A stretch of DNA of 64,000 bases from assembly GCA_030761205.1 (NCBI GenBank), contig JAULJL010000004.1:22913172-22977171 (forward strand). Reading direction: 5' to 3'. Every line of letters begins with the position of its first letter. Position 1 is the stretch's first letter. Both the position numbers and the translations under genes were made by a program. Below the pieces are notes generated by a model that was not told the origin of the DNA, made no database searches, and was given only the letters and a program-made list of their open reading frames with translations. Of this stretch, positions 43,025 to 54,552 are shown one piece after another. The stretch is from Fremontodendron californicum. Lineage: Eukaryota; Streptophyta; Magnoliopsida; Malvales; Malvaceae.

Positions 43025-46000
43025 TGTTCAAAAGGATAAATAATTCAGTTGATAAGATTAAAGCATTTTGATTATTTTTATTTTTGTATTATCTTTGTAC
43101 TTATCATGTGTTTATCTCATAGTCTTACTCTTAGCATATCTAAAATACTTATCATGTATTTATCTCATAGTTTTAGTCAATATGAAATCTGTATAACTTA
43201 TCACTTTGTACCTGTAGCAACCTAATTTTGTCCAGATCAAGCTTCGAGTTGGTTTCGAATCTAACCCGAGTTAAGTCCAAGTGAAGTCCACTTGTTCAGT
43301 GACCTAACTCTGTTAATCTAGTTTAATTATTAAAGGCATGGACGATTTGTTAAATTCCGTTCGAATTAATAATCCAGCCCAAGTGTTTTCATTTTTACGA
43401 TGTCGCATTATTTTTCATGTTCAAAGGTTGCAAATTGGTTCCATTGCATTATTCGAAATGGGTTTCAAGTTAAATTGGTTTTAATTTTAAATCGAACTTG
43501 ATTAAATTAAACTTCGGGCTCGATAATTTGGGCCTTTTTGGCCATACATTTTGAGCCCCGAGCATTAGGCCAAGCACTAGGCTTGCTCAGCAACAGGCCC
43601 AGCAACCTTTCACCCCATTGGGCCTAATGGCCCAGCAGGATCCACTGGCCTGCCCAGCCAGCCAAGCAGGCCTACACCAAGCCTCTCACCCAATGGCCAG
43701 CACCCCAGAAGGCCCATTCGACCCAAAACCTAACCATCACCGCCCCTACGCTTCCACTGCTCCACACTCTTGCACCACCGCCCTACTTGCCCACTTACAC
43801 TAACACCCACTAGACCAGCTACCACACCCCTTGCAAAAGCCTAGCCCCTAGCAGCACCTGCACACCCCGAGCCCCAGCAGGCCTACACCACAATTGCACA
43901 CACTCACTAGCCCTAGCAACAGCAGCAGCCAACTTGCCCTGCTAGCCACCGCCCTAGCCTAGCCCACTGCACACCGCCCTAACCCTAGCCCCACCGCCTA
44001 AGCCACCTCCCCAAAGCCCCTATAAAAACCCAAAATCCCAACCCACAAAGAGGTAAAAAAAAAAAAAACCAAAAGGCAACCAAAAATCACAAAAACAAGC
44101 AGCTAATCTCAACCCAAATCAGAAAAAAAAGAGACAAAAGGAAAATTTTGGTTTATTCGGTTTAGGTTGGTTTCTTAGGAAACCGAACAGTGTTTAGGCA
44201 AAGGAAGAGGGGACGAAGGCTCGACTCATGTTCGGTATTGATCGGACGGCCGAATATAGAGATCGAGAGTTGAGAAATCCCGGATTTTGATCCTAGATCT
44301 ACTGCAATCGTGAGAGATTCGATCAAAACTACTAGTATATTCGGAGAGAGGAAGAGGAGATGAAGGTTTCTAGGTTGGTTCGAACCAAGAAGCTCACCGG
44401 AGCACGGTGGCTAGCGACGGCGCCTCCACCGGGTTTTGGGTTTCTGTAGTGGTTCCGACGACCAGGCTAAAGAATACGTAGAGAGAGGGGAGAGAATCTA
44501 GTGAGGGAAGAAACTAGAGAGAGAGAGGAAAGGGGTTCTGAGAAAAAAACAAAAAAAGGGAAGTTTTATACTGCTTCCAAACGGCATCGTTTCATTAAGG
44601 GTCAGGATCGGAGTGCGGACTAGTGACTCGACCCAGGATCAGCGCGCTTGACCCGAATCCAGGCCCAAAAAGAAAGGGTAAAAAGAAAAAGGAAAAAATA
44701 AAGGAAAAAAAGAAAAAAGAAAAAAAGAAAAAAGAAAAAAGTAAAAAGGGAAAAGGGAAAAAAAGGTGAAAGGAAAAAGAAAAGAAAAAAAAAAGGAAAA
44801 GAAAAAAAAAGAGAAGAAGAAGGTTTATTTTCGAGAATCGATCTGAGTCTTTGCGAGTCGAATTTTTGCAATTTTCGAGGTAGGTTTTATTATGTTCATT
44901 TATTTATTTATTTGTTTTTCTTTATTCTATTTTTTTCTTTTATTTATTTTATGTGTTTAATCATTTAATTATTTTATTTATTTATTTTTATCGTCCGTTA
45001 GTCTTTCAGAAAAATTTTAATTTTTAAATTTCTTTGTTATAATAGTTATTATTTTTATGCTGATGATATTATACATTTGGTTTTCCTTTTATTATTATTT
45101 TATTAATTATCATTTTATTTATTATATAATTTTATTATTATTTCCTTTACATATATGTATATATTATTATTATTATTGAAAAAGTTATAACCTTTTTATT
45201 TTTTTTAATTTTTTTTTAAGAAAAAAATCAAAGATGGCATTTTGGTGCACGCGGATGAAAATGAGTCCTTTAAATTATTTTCGTTAAAAGAAATTCTCTA
45301 AAAACGGATTATTTCTTGGGATGGTCAGAGTATCAATAGTTCCTCGAAGCGATTCGGGTAAAATTAATTACCGAAATATTATCAAGAATATCGGAGTGAT
45401 TCGAAAATTATTTTTACATAGATAATTTTGTTTATTTTGGGAATTAATTTTTTTTTAAAAAGGACATCTTTATTAATTTTTGTTTTCTTCCCGCAAATAA
45501 AATATATCTTTTAAAATTATCTTCGGTAAAATGAAATCTTCTAAAATGGATTATTTCTCGAACGGTCGGAGTATCAATCGTTTCACAAAACAGTTCGAGT
45601 AAAATTAGTTACCGAAACATTATCGAAATTATCAGAGTGATTCAGGATTTATTTTTACATAGATGATTTCTGTTATCTCGGAACTAATTATAAAAAGACG
45701 TTGTTATATTTTTTATTATTATTTATCTAAAAATAAAAAATGGCTCTTTGAATTATTCTTAGTAAAGAAAATTCTCTAAACACGGATCCGTTCTCAGGAT
45801 GGTTGGAATATCTATCGTTCCTCAAAATGGTTCATGTAGAAATAGTTATTGAATCATTATCGAAAGTTTCGGAGTGATTCAGGAATTATTTTTACATGGG
45901 TAATTTCTTTTATTTCAAAAATGATTATAGAAAAAATATTGTCTCTCATTTGTCGTAAAATATTCTTTTTGAATAAAGTGTACTAAGAGAGTTATTATTA

Positions 46001-46382
46001 AATAATAAAATTAAAATCACTTTTTCAAGATTAAATATAACACGCGATTAATTAGTACCGTTTTTAATTCGGGCGCCGTGCGGGTGCTAATCCTTCCCCA
46101 CGAGTAACCGTACTCCCGGACCTAATTTTTGTTTCGTAGATCAAAAATTATCTTTTTAATATATCTTAATTAATTTTAGGATATTATTAAGAGGATAAGT
46201 TTTCATAGGTGACCAATCACACTTAACCAAAAAGATTGATGGCGACCCCTACTATTTATTTAAAAAAAAAATCATCGAGCTATCGTAAAACAGTTATGAT
46301 AGTACCTATGTATTGTTAATAAATACATCATAACAGAGTAAGCTTGATTCCTAAGAACAGCTATCTTACAAATTTTCTTAGA
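43025..46382 (+). repeat. 3' LTR of E, split by solo LTR D
   Basis: 43025-43212 and 46302-46382 together match 38504-38739, plus about 26 extra bases around the D insertion point. It is preceded by a G-rich polypurine tract. Confidence 0.88.
43213..46301 (+). repeat. Gypsy solo LTR D (Tat/Ogre-like)
   Basis: 3089 bp starting TGTAGCAACCTAATTTTGTCC, flanked by a perfect target duplication GTACC (43208-43212, 46302-46306). Its last ten bases (AGTTATGATA) equal the B terminus (GGTTGCGACA) after C-to-T or G-to-A changes only. No internal region, so it arose by LTR-LTR recombination. It holds a GC-rich block (43540-44020), a purine-rich tract (44690-44820), three ~238-bp tandem repeats (about 45235-45950) and the conserved GGGTGCTAATCCTTCCCCAC block near 46080. 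Confidence 0.93.
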
Positions 46383-46387
46383 GATAT

Positions 46388-47080
46388 GTTGTTTGTTTTA
46401 ACTTTTATCTTATTTGTTAATTTCTAATAATTATGCATTTAAAAGAATATTACATACAACTTTTGATTTTATTTCATTCATTATTATACTAATTTCTTTC
46501 ATTTAATCAATTATATGATCGTTATTAGTTTTTATTTATAATTTTATTGTTATAATTTTTTTCATGCTATATATCCTTCAATTTTACTTTTCTTTTTAAA
46601 TTTTTCTTATCCCTTCAAAATTTTTTTTTTGTTCTCTCTATTTTTTCACAGTCTTTGCTTCTTTCCAATCAGCAAGAACACCAATGCATCAAGGTGAAAG
46701 GTGTGCATGTGTTTGTATGGTGTAAGGGGTGGGGGGGTTGGGGGGATTCCGGTTTCAACCTGTACCAACATCCCATTCAGCCCCCATTTTTTTTTGTCAT
46801 ATGTCAAGAATACCCTTAGGAATGCCAACAACACAATTGAGTCTAGGGGACTAATGTGTCAGGTTTAAAATAGTTAGACCTCAATGTATCCTATAGATGC
46901 AAAGATACATGTCATAGAAGATTCATTTGTGAATCTACTGATCATATTTAACTAATCTAACATTTACAATGATAAATGCATGAAAAGATATTATTCTTAA
47001 TTAGCATAAATTTTCCACATTATCTTGGTGCCTGTAGCTGAATCTTGTTCAAATCTATCAAAGTTGAAGCTTGACTAGTA
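46388..47080 (-). other. Unique intronic sequence between E and H
   Basis: AT-rich with no gene seen. It contains a G-run cluster (46726-46745, GGGGT then a G7 and a G6 run) that could form a G-quadruplex. Confidence 0.5.
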
Positions 47081-47085
47081 AAGCC

Positions 47086-47777
47086 TGTTGGGCATGGGTC
47101 CCTCCTATGTGGAGGAAATACCCATTCTGCCCTTAGCCCTTTTAATTGATGGGCTATTGTATTTTGCTAGAGAGAGTCAGAAGTTAAACAAAAAGAAAAA
47201 GGGGAGAGTGGCGGCAGAGAAAGAGAAAGAGTGAGTCGCACAGTTTTGATCAAGTCGTCGATCGGAGGTTCATCCGTGGTCCGATCTTCTTGATTTTCTG
47301 GCAGTGGCTACAGGATACGTAGATCCTGATTGTGTACGGTGATAATTTCCATCTAAACACTATAAAGTACTGTTTTGTGTCCGAATAGTAGTCACGTTTT
47401 TGGGGTGATTTCTCAACTTTCTCTCTTTGATTTTAATATCACTTGTTGATAGCTAAGTTAGAGTTGTGTACTCATTGTATTAGCTGAATTATTGTGATAT
47501 TGTAAACACACTCTCATTATAGTGGAGATTTTGACTGGACTCCTAAGTCCCGTGGTTTTTACCCTTTGATTTAAAGGGGTTTTCCACGTAAAAATTGTGT
47601 GTCTCGTGTGATTGGTTGTTGGTGATTATCCTTGGTTGAATTTGTGTTGCTGGAATATATATATATATATATCTTGTGCAATTTAGTACCATATTTACAG
47701 ATCCTGTTAATTGGGAGAGAAAGAACTACCGGTTGTGTTTTCTCGATTTTTTCGGTAAGTTCGGTTTCTGCCCATCA
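47086..47777 (+). repeat. 5' LTR of H
   Basis: 692 bp, TGTTGGGCAT to TTTCTGCCCATCA. It contains a TA microsatellite near 47657-47673, longer than in the 3' LTR. Confidence 0.96.
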
Positions 47778-47780
47778 AAC

Positions 47781-47792
47781 TGGTATCAGAGC
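47781..47792 (+). other. Primer binding site of H
   Basis: TGGTATCAGAGC three bases after the LTR, complementary to initiator methionine tRNA. Confidence 0.95.
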
Positions 47793-47815
47793 TTTGATTG
47801 TGTTGTTGTGTAATT

Positions 47816-50800
47816 ATGGAGGCTGGCACAAGTAGAATGATTGTTTTGAATGGCACAAATTATCAATTGTGGCAGAATAAAATGAAAGACCTGTTATTTG
47901 TGAAGTCTTTGCATCTTCTTGTCTTTGCTACTCAAAAACCCGAATCTAAAAGTGATGAGGAATGGGAATTTGAGCATCAGCAGGTGTGTGCTTTTATTCA
48001 CCAATTTGTTGAGGAAAATGTTTACAATCACATTGATCAAGAGACACATGCACGCACATTGTGGAACAAGCTTGAAAACTTGTATGCTTTAAAGTCTGGC
48101 AATAACAAGTTGTTCATGCTTAAAAAGATGATGGAACTGAAGTATAAAGAAGGAACAACTGTGGCTGATCACTTGAATGATTTTCAAGGAGTTATGAATC
48201 AGTTAATTGGTATGGGCATCAAATTTGAGGATGAAGTAGTAGGGCTTTGGTTGCTTGCTACTCTACAGGATTCTTGGGAAACATTTCGGGTTTCACTTAT
48301 TAATTCTGCTCCTAATGGTGTAGTAACTTTGGAACTTGCCAAGAATGGTGTTTTGAATGAAGAAGTGAGAAGAAAGTCTCAGGGTTCTTCATCACAGTCT
48401 GAGGTTCTAGTTACTGAAAATAGGGGGAGAAGTAGGAGCAAAAATGAAACGGGTAGAGATAAAAGCCGAAGCAAGTCAAGATCAAGATTTAAAAATGTTG
48501 AGTGCCATTATTGTGGCAAGATGGGCCATATCAAGAAATATTGCTACAAGTGGAGGAAAGAGAACAAAGGTGGTAGTGATAAACAAGAGATGAGGGATCA
48601 TGGAAAGAATGATCGTGTTACTACTGCTACCTCTAATGATCTGTTGGTTACTTGTGATGAGAATGTGATCAACTTAGCATGTGACGAGACAAGTTGGGTA
48701 ATAGATACTGGTGCTTCACTTCATGTCACGTCTAGGAAGGAATTCTTCACATCTTATACGCCTGGTAATTTTGGGGTATTGAAGATGGGTAATGATGGCT
48801 TGGCACATGTTGTTGGCATGGGAGATGTCTGTTTGGAAACTAACAATGGAACAAAGTTGACGCTAAAAAATGTCAGACATGCACCGGATATCCGTTTGAA
48901 TTTGATTTCAGCGGGAAAGCTAGATGATGAGGGATTTTGTAACACCTTCAGTGATGGTCAGTGGAAATTGACTAGAGGCTCACTCGTTGTGGCTCGAGGA
49001 AAGAAGTGTTCAAATTTATATTTGATGCAGTCTTCAATTTCCAGAGGCATTGTTAATGTGACGGAAAATGATAGTTCAACTGTGCTATGGCATAAACGGC
49101 TTAGTCACATGAGTGAAAAGGGGCTTAATTGTCTGGCCAAGAAGAATCAACTTTCTGGGTTGAAGAATGCTACACTGAAGAATTGTGCTCATTGTTTGGC
49201 TGGAAAACAAAGAAGAGTTTCATTTAAGAGTCATCCTCCTTCAAGAAAATCAGATTTGCTAGAGTTGGTACATTCCGATGTTTGTGGTCCTTTGAAAGTA
49301 AGGTCGTATGGTGGTGCACTTTATTTCGTGACTTTTATTGATGACCATTCAAGAAAACTTTGGGTCTATACTTTGAAAACAAAAGACCAAGTGCTTGATG
49401 TGTTCAAACAGTTTTAGGCTTCAGTTGAAAGGCAAACTGGGAAGAAGTTGAAGTGCATCCGGTCTGATAACGGCGGCGAATATAGTGGACCATTTGATGA
49501 TTATTGTCGTGCACAGGGAATCAGACATCAAAAGACACCTCCTAAGACACCACAGTTGAATGGCTTAGCCGAAAGAATGAACAGAACATTGATTGAGAGA
49601 GTCAGATGTTTGCTTTCAGATGCAAAGTTACCTAGATCTTTTTGGGGTGAAGCTTTGTATACAGTGGCACATGTGATTAATTTGTCTCCAAGTGTTCCTT
49701 TGCAAGGTGATGTTCCAGACAAAGTTTGGTTTGGTAAGGATGTGTCATATGATCACCTGCGTGTGTTCGGTTGCAAGGCTTTTGTACATGTTCCAAAGGA
49801 TGAGAGGTCAAAGTTAGATGCCAAGACTCGTCAATGTATCTTTGTTGGTTATGGTCAAGATGAATTTGGGTACAGGTTATATGACCCAGTTGAAAAGAAG
49901 CTTGTTAGAAGCAGAGATGTTGTTTTCATTGAGGATCAGACCATTGATGACATTGACAAGGCGGAGAAAACCGATCCACAGAATAGTGATGACTTGACCA
50001 CCATGGATCCAATTCCTCTAACCCCTCCGCCAAATCCAGTTGAGGATGGCATGCAAGAAGATGTCCATGATGACCAGCAGGGTATGGGTGATTTTGATGC
50101 TCCCATGGATAGTGTTGTGAATGATCAACACCAAGGACCTATATCTCCACCAGCAGTTCCACTTCGGAGGTCTACTAGAGATCGACAGCCTTCTGTGAGG
50201 TATTCTTCTGATCAGTATGTTCTTTTAACTGATGGGGAAGAACCGGAGTGTTATGAAGAGGCTATGGAGAGTGAATGCAAAGGTCAGTGGGTTGATGCTA
50301 TGAAAGATGAGCTTAAATCTTTACATGACAACCATACGTTTGAGCTGGTGAAATTGCCTAAGGGTAAAAGAGCTTTGAAAAATCGGTGGGTTTACAGGTT
50401 GAAGCAAGAAGAGAATTCTTCAACTCCACGATACAAAGCTAGATTGGTCGTCAAGGGTTTCAGTCAGAAAAAGGGGATTGATTTTGAGGAAATATTCTCT
50501 CCAGTTGTAAAAATGTCCTCTATCAGATCTATATTGAGTTTGGCATCCTATTATGACTTGGAAGTCGAGCAAATGGATGTGAAAACTGCTTTTCTTCATG
50601 GTGATTTAGAAGAAGAGCTTTACATGGAGCAACCAGAGGGTTTCATTGCACAAGGAAAAGAGGACTATGTGTGCAAATTAAAGAAGAGCTTGTATGGTTT
50701 GAAGCAAGCTCCGAGGCAATGGTACAAGAAGTTTGAGTCTGTTATGGGGGAGCATGGCTACAAGAAGACTACTTCTGATCATTGTATTTTTGTCAAGAAT

Positions 50801-51805
50801 TTCTCTGGTGATGATTTTATTATTTTGTTGCTCTATGTTGATGATATGCTTATTGTTGGTCGTAATGCTTCTAAGATTAATATGTTGAAGCAAGAGTTGA
50901 GTAAATCCTTTGCGATGAAGGACTTGGGGCCAGCAAAGCAAATTCTTGGCATAAGGATCACACGTGATAGAAATGCCAAGAAATTGTGGTTATCACAAGA
51001 GAAGTACATTGAAAAAGTACTTCAAAGGTTTAGTATGGACAAAGCTAAAGTGGTGAGCACTCCTCTTGCTACACACTTTAGATTGAGTGTCAAGCAGAGT
51101 CCTTCCACAAGAGAAGAGAAGGAAGACATGCAGAAGGTTCCTTATGCTTCAACCGTGGGTAGTTTGATGTATGCAATGGTATGCACAAGACCTGACTTAG
51201 CTCATTCTGTTGGCACCGTCAGTCGGTTTCTTTCTAATCCAGGCAGAGAGCATTGGAATGCAGTGAAGTGGATTATGAGATATCTTCAGGGTACTTCCAA
51301 CTTGAAACTTTGTTTCGGCAATGAGAAACCTGTTCTAGTTGGTTATACAGATTCTGATATGGCTGGAGACATTGACTCCAGAAAGTCCACTTCGGGTTAC
51401 TTAATTACTTCTGCAGGGGGAGCTGTGGCTTGGCAATCCAGATTGCAAAAATGTGTTGCGTTGTCCACTACTGAGTCAGAGTTCATTGCAGTGACCGAAG
51501 CGTGCAAGGAGTTGCTTTGGATGAAGAGATTTATGCAAGAACTTGGCTTTACCCAAGAGAGGTATGTTTTATTTTGTGATAGCCAGAGCGCTATTCATCT
51601 TGGTAAGAATTCAACCTTTCATGCTAGGTCTAAACATATCGATGTAAGGTATCATTGGATACGAGATGTTCTCGATGCTAAATTGTTAGAACTTGAGAAA
51701 ATTCATACTGATGATAATGGTGCTGATATGTTGACTAAAGCCTTACCAAGAGAAAAGTTTGAAATATGTTGTTTGATCGCCGGGATGGCGAACACCTCCA
51801 CATAG
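47816..51805 (+). pseudogene. gag-pol: gag-pol polyprotein of Copia H, one amber codon
   Basis: One frame of 1330 codons including the stop. The start at 47816 (MEAGTSRMIVLNGTNYQLW) is the first ATG after the primer site fitting Copia gag; an upstream in-frame ATG at 47798 adds six residues. The order is gag, zinc knuckle CHYCGKMGHIKKYC (about residues 230-243), protease WVIDTGASLHV (about 294), integrase (HKRLSH...CAHC, then HSDVCGPL and FIDDHSRKLWVY), reverse transcriptase (RLVVKGFSQKKG, LLYVDDMLIVG at about 50835) and RNase H (ALSTTESEF, DMLTKALPREKF). A TAG at 49415-49417 in the integrase, after DVFKQF, is the only break; the frame continues unchanged. Tork/TNT1-like by general appearance. 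Confidence 0.95.
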
Positions 51806-51807
51806 TC

Positions 51808-51821
51808 GGGAGGGGGAGATT
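51808..51821 (+). other. Polypurine tract of H
   Basis: GGGAGGGGGAGATT immediately before the 3' LTR; plus-strand DNA priming site. Confidence 0.85.
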
Positions 51822-52509
51822 TGTTGGGCATGGGTCCCTCCTATGTGGAGGAAATACCCATTTTGCCCTTAGCCCTTTTAATTGATGGGCTATTGTATTT
51901 TGCTAGAGAGAGTGAGAAGCTAAACAAAAAGAAAAAGAGGAGAGTGGCGGCAGAGAAGGAGAAAGAGTGAGTTGCACAGTTTTGATCAAGTCGTCGATCG
52001 GAGGTTCATCCGTGGTCCGATCTTCTTGATTTTCTGGCAGTGGCTACAGGATACGTAGATCCTGATTGTGTACGGTGAGAATTTTCATCTGAACAATATA
52101 AAGTACTGTTTTGTGTCCGAATAGTAGTCACGTTTTTGGGGTGATTTCTCAACTTTCTCTCTTTGATTTTAATATCACTTGTTGATAGCTAAGTTAGAGT
52201 TGTGTACTCATTGTGTTAGCTGAATTATTGTGATATTGTAAACACACTCTCATTATAGTGGAGATTTTGACTGGACTCCTAAGTCCCGTGGTTTTTACCC
52301 TTTGATTTAAAGGGGTTTTCCACGTAAAAATTGTGTGTCTCGTGTGATTGGTTGTTGGTGATTATCCTTGGTTGAATTTGTGTTGCTGGAATATATATAT
52401 ATATCTTGTGCAATTTAGTACCATATTTACAGATCCTGTTAATTGGGAGAGAAAGAACTACCGGTTGTGTTTTCTCGATTTTTTCGGTAAGTTCGGTTTC
52501 TGCCCATCA
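51822..52509 (+). repeat. 3' LTR of H
   Basis: 688 bp, near-identical to 47086-47777, followed by AAGCC. Confidence 0.96.
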
Positions 52510-52607
52510 AAGCCAACCCTTGAGTCAATATTATAATGCACTATAATTCAAGTTTGAACAAATGATTTCTAAGCCATAAGCAAAATAAAGTCTCTTGCCA
52601 CTTCTAT

Positions 52608-52725
52608 TTGTTCTTTTTTTGGTACAAATGAGGAGGTATAAAGGGGGACTGGGCATTCAAACCTTGGACCTCACCCGTCCTAAGGAGGGATAGCAACCGT
52701 TGGGCCAAGCCTTAGTTGCTCAATA
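52608..52725 (-). mobile_element. SINE-like insert with tRNA-type A and B boxes
   Basis: On the minus strand TGGCCCAACGG (A-box-like, 52697-52707) is followed 33 bp later by GGTTTGAATGCC (B-box-like, 52652-52663), the spacing of a tRNA-derived pol III promoter. An A-rich tail (CCAAAAAAAGAACAAA) ends it. Target duplication not determined. It could also be a decayed tRNA-like sequence. Confidence 0.5.
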
Positions 52726-52864
52726 ACATATTACATAAAATAAGTCTCATGTTCATCTCTTATATAAGAAAAAAGGAAAGATAATATATGCAAATACATT
52801 TTTCCTACAGATTCAGATAAGTAAACTTCATAATAAATGTAAGAAAAGTCTTCAATTTAGTAAC

Positions 52865-52994
52865 CTAATTTTCCACATGTGGTTGGATCGTATTGAGGGT
52901 TCTACGGGAACCAGTTATAAGCTCAAGGCAAGGAAGAGGGCTCTTTCTTCTATCCTATATATTAATTACACCATGCGTGTCAGAAGCAACTAAC
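52865..52994 (-). pseudogene. WD40-repeat gene, exon 2 of those visible, two amber codons
   Basis: Minus strand: acceptor TTTTGTAG, 130 bases, donor GTTACT. Read in the phase set by the upstream exon (split Arg codon AG|G), it gives LVASDTHGVINI, TAG, DRRKSPLPCLELITGSRRT..., VEN, TAG. The first TAG (codon 13) stands where the Trp of the WD dipeptide belongs (TGG to TAG). The second is the last codon of the exon, where CAG would be usual. Length (1 + 43 codons) leads in phase to the exon at 37366-37455. Both changes are transitions. The copy therefore cannot give a full protein unless sequence errors are involved. Confidence 0.75.
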
Positions 52995-54460
52995 CTACAA
53001 AAAACAACCATCAGGAAGGAAAAGATTAATACTGACAGCTGAACACAACCCTCATGAAAATTTAGATCAATTCAACACAATGTGGCCAACCAACATTGAC
53101 AATATAGAAAAAAACGACAGCCTTTATATGTTGTATAACCATTTTTCCGAACAGAAAACTAGAAAAACACTATCAGCAGTGAAAATAAAACATTCCATTT
53201 ACCAATTCTCATATCATAAAAAAAAAATCAAATACCGAGTAAAGAAAAATAACTTGAATAAATTTAAGAAATAATATATTAGTTAACTTGGCATCAGAGC
53301 ACAAAAAATTGGTTCAATTCCTTCTTGAAGATGGTAATTCCAAGCCCAACTGCTTAAACAAAAATGTTAAGCCACAATGTGGCTGAACTATCAATTAGTT
53401 TGTTGCTTGGCCAGTCAAGACAACCCAATCCCTGGCAATTATGGATCTGAGCACTCTAAAGACTTATTAGGGTACAGGTCACAGCAAAGATGGCTAAAGA
53501 AGTTTATTAACCGACAAAGGGGTCAATAACTAGCTTGTTTCTCACCAACAAAGCCTCTTGACTCTCTTCCACAATAAAGATGGCTAAACAAGTTTCTGAT
53601 AATGGAGCCCAACATGTATCTATACCTGAAATTTATGTGCTAATTCAAAATATGAAAAAGGGATCAATAACTAGCTACTCATCACAACAATGTCTCCTCC
53701 AACACTAAATATATTTTAGGTGATTCTTTTTTTAGATTTTTGGTTAGTGTTGAAAAGAACATTATAAATAGTACGAATAATTTAGAATGACCTAATAAGT
53801 AGGATGATTCAAAATAATAGCTTTCCTTGTTTCAAGTCTAGTGGAAAATAGACTATGTTGTCTTCATCTTCATGTCCAAAATAATGAATCTATAGAAATA
53901 GAAAAACTACTCTATGTCAAAATTTAGCAATCACCTACAAGCAAAGCAAACACTCTAGAATTATAGCTTTCACCTCCAACTTGTTTTCTTATGGATTTAA
54001 ACGTGGAATTAGGTTATTCTTGTAGAAAACACAAATACCAAGTTTTCCCTTTACAGGAAGTTCAAAGCATAAATTTAACATGAAGGAGCCAAATTTGCAG
54101 AGGAAAGGCATAAAGAATGTTCCAAGCAAACCTCTAATGAACTACTAAGCTTCTTATTCCACAGAAAACAAAAAAAATAATAAAACCATTATCTCAAATG
54201 TGGTTAACAATTTATATCAGGCCACTCAAAACTGTTTCCAAAGTTATGATGCTTTTGTGTATTTTGTACTTTGCTATCAAAAGTGGTTTCTCAAATATGA
54301 AAGGGTCAATTTTACTAATTTAATAACATAACTCCACTTCAAAAACCAAGTTCAGGTTTATTCAAGATAAGCCTAAATAATTACTATAGTTTAGTTTTCT
54401 ATTTATTTTTCATCAATTTGGGGGGCGGGGGTAAAGGATTTTTCTCAGCCTTTGACCAAC
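52995..54460 (-). other. Intron of the WD40 gene
   Basis: AT-rich unique sequence between two phased exons; no gene, LTR or clear repeat seen. A GGTTCAATTCC string at about 53310 resembles a B box but has no supporting context. Confidence 0.6.
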
Positions 54461-54552
54461 CTTGAATCATCAGTTGTCGTAAAAGCTATGTCACATAGAC
54501 CTTTATAGTCTTCAAAACCAAGAACAGAGAGAGTGCATCTTGTTCTTAACAC
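54461..54552 (-). pseudogene. WD40-repeat gene, exon 1 of those visible
   Basis: Minus strand: acceptor CTAG, 92 bases, donor GTTGG. It encodes VLRTRCTLSVLGFEDYKGLC then DIAFTTTDDS, with the last codon split (AG|G, Arg). It reads straight into LVASDTHGVINI of the next exon, together forming a WD-repeat strand pattern. No lesion in this exon. Upstream exons would lie to the right, at higher coordinates, and were not found before 64000. Confidence 0.7.

Larger units (their letters stand above)
38504..46382 (+). mobile_element. Old Copia element E, heavily decayed, with two later insertions
   Basis: LTRs 38504-38739 and 43025-46382 (the latter split by D), target duplication GATAT (38499-38503, 46383-46387). 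The tRNA-iMet-type primer site TGGTATCAGAGC directly follows the 5' LTR. The interior has many stops, a deletion between protease and integrase, and a MITE. It lies in an intron of the WD40 gene, opposite in direction. Confidence 0.92.
47086..52509 (+). mobile_element. Young, nearly intact Copia element H
   Basis: A 5424-bp element, LTRs 692 and 688 bp, target duplication AAGCC (47081-47085, 52510-52514), iMet primer site, one polyprotein frame and a clear polypurine tract. LTRs differ by about 12 positions plus a TA-microsatellite length change (about 1.7%). Its only visible lesion is one stop codon. It lies in a WD40-gene intron in the opposite direction. Confidence 0.97.

Noticed and set aside
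43618..43803. Pro/Ala/His-rich ORF in solo LTR D
   Set aside because: Follows from the C-rich composition; no conserved partner and no gene structure.
53290..53345. tRNA-like B box (GGTTCAATTCC) as a tRNA gene or SINE
   Set aside because: No acceptor stem, no convincing A box at proper spacing, and no tail.
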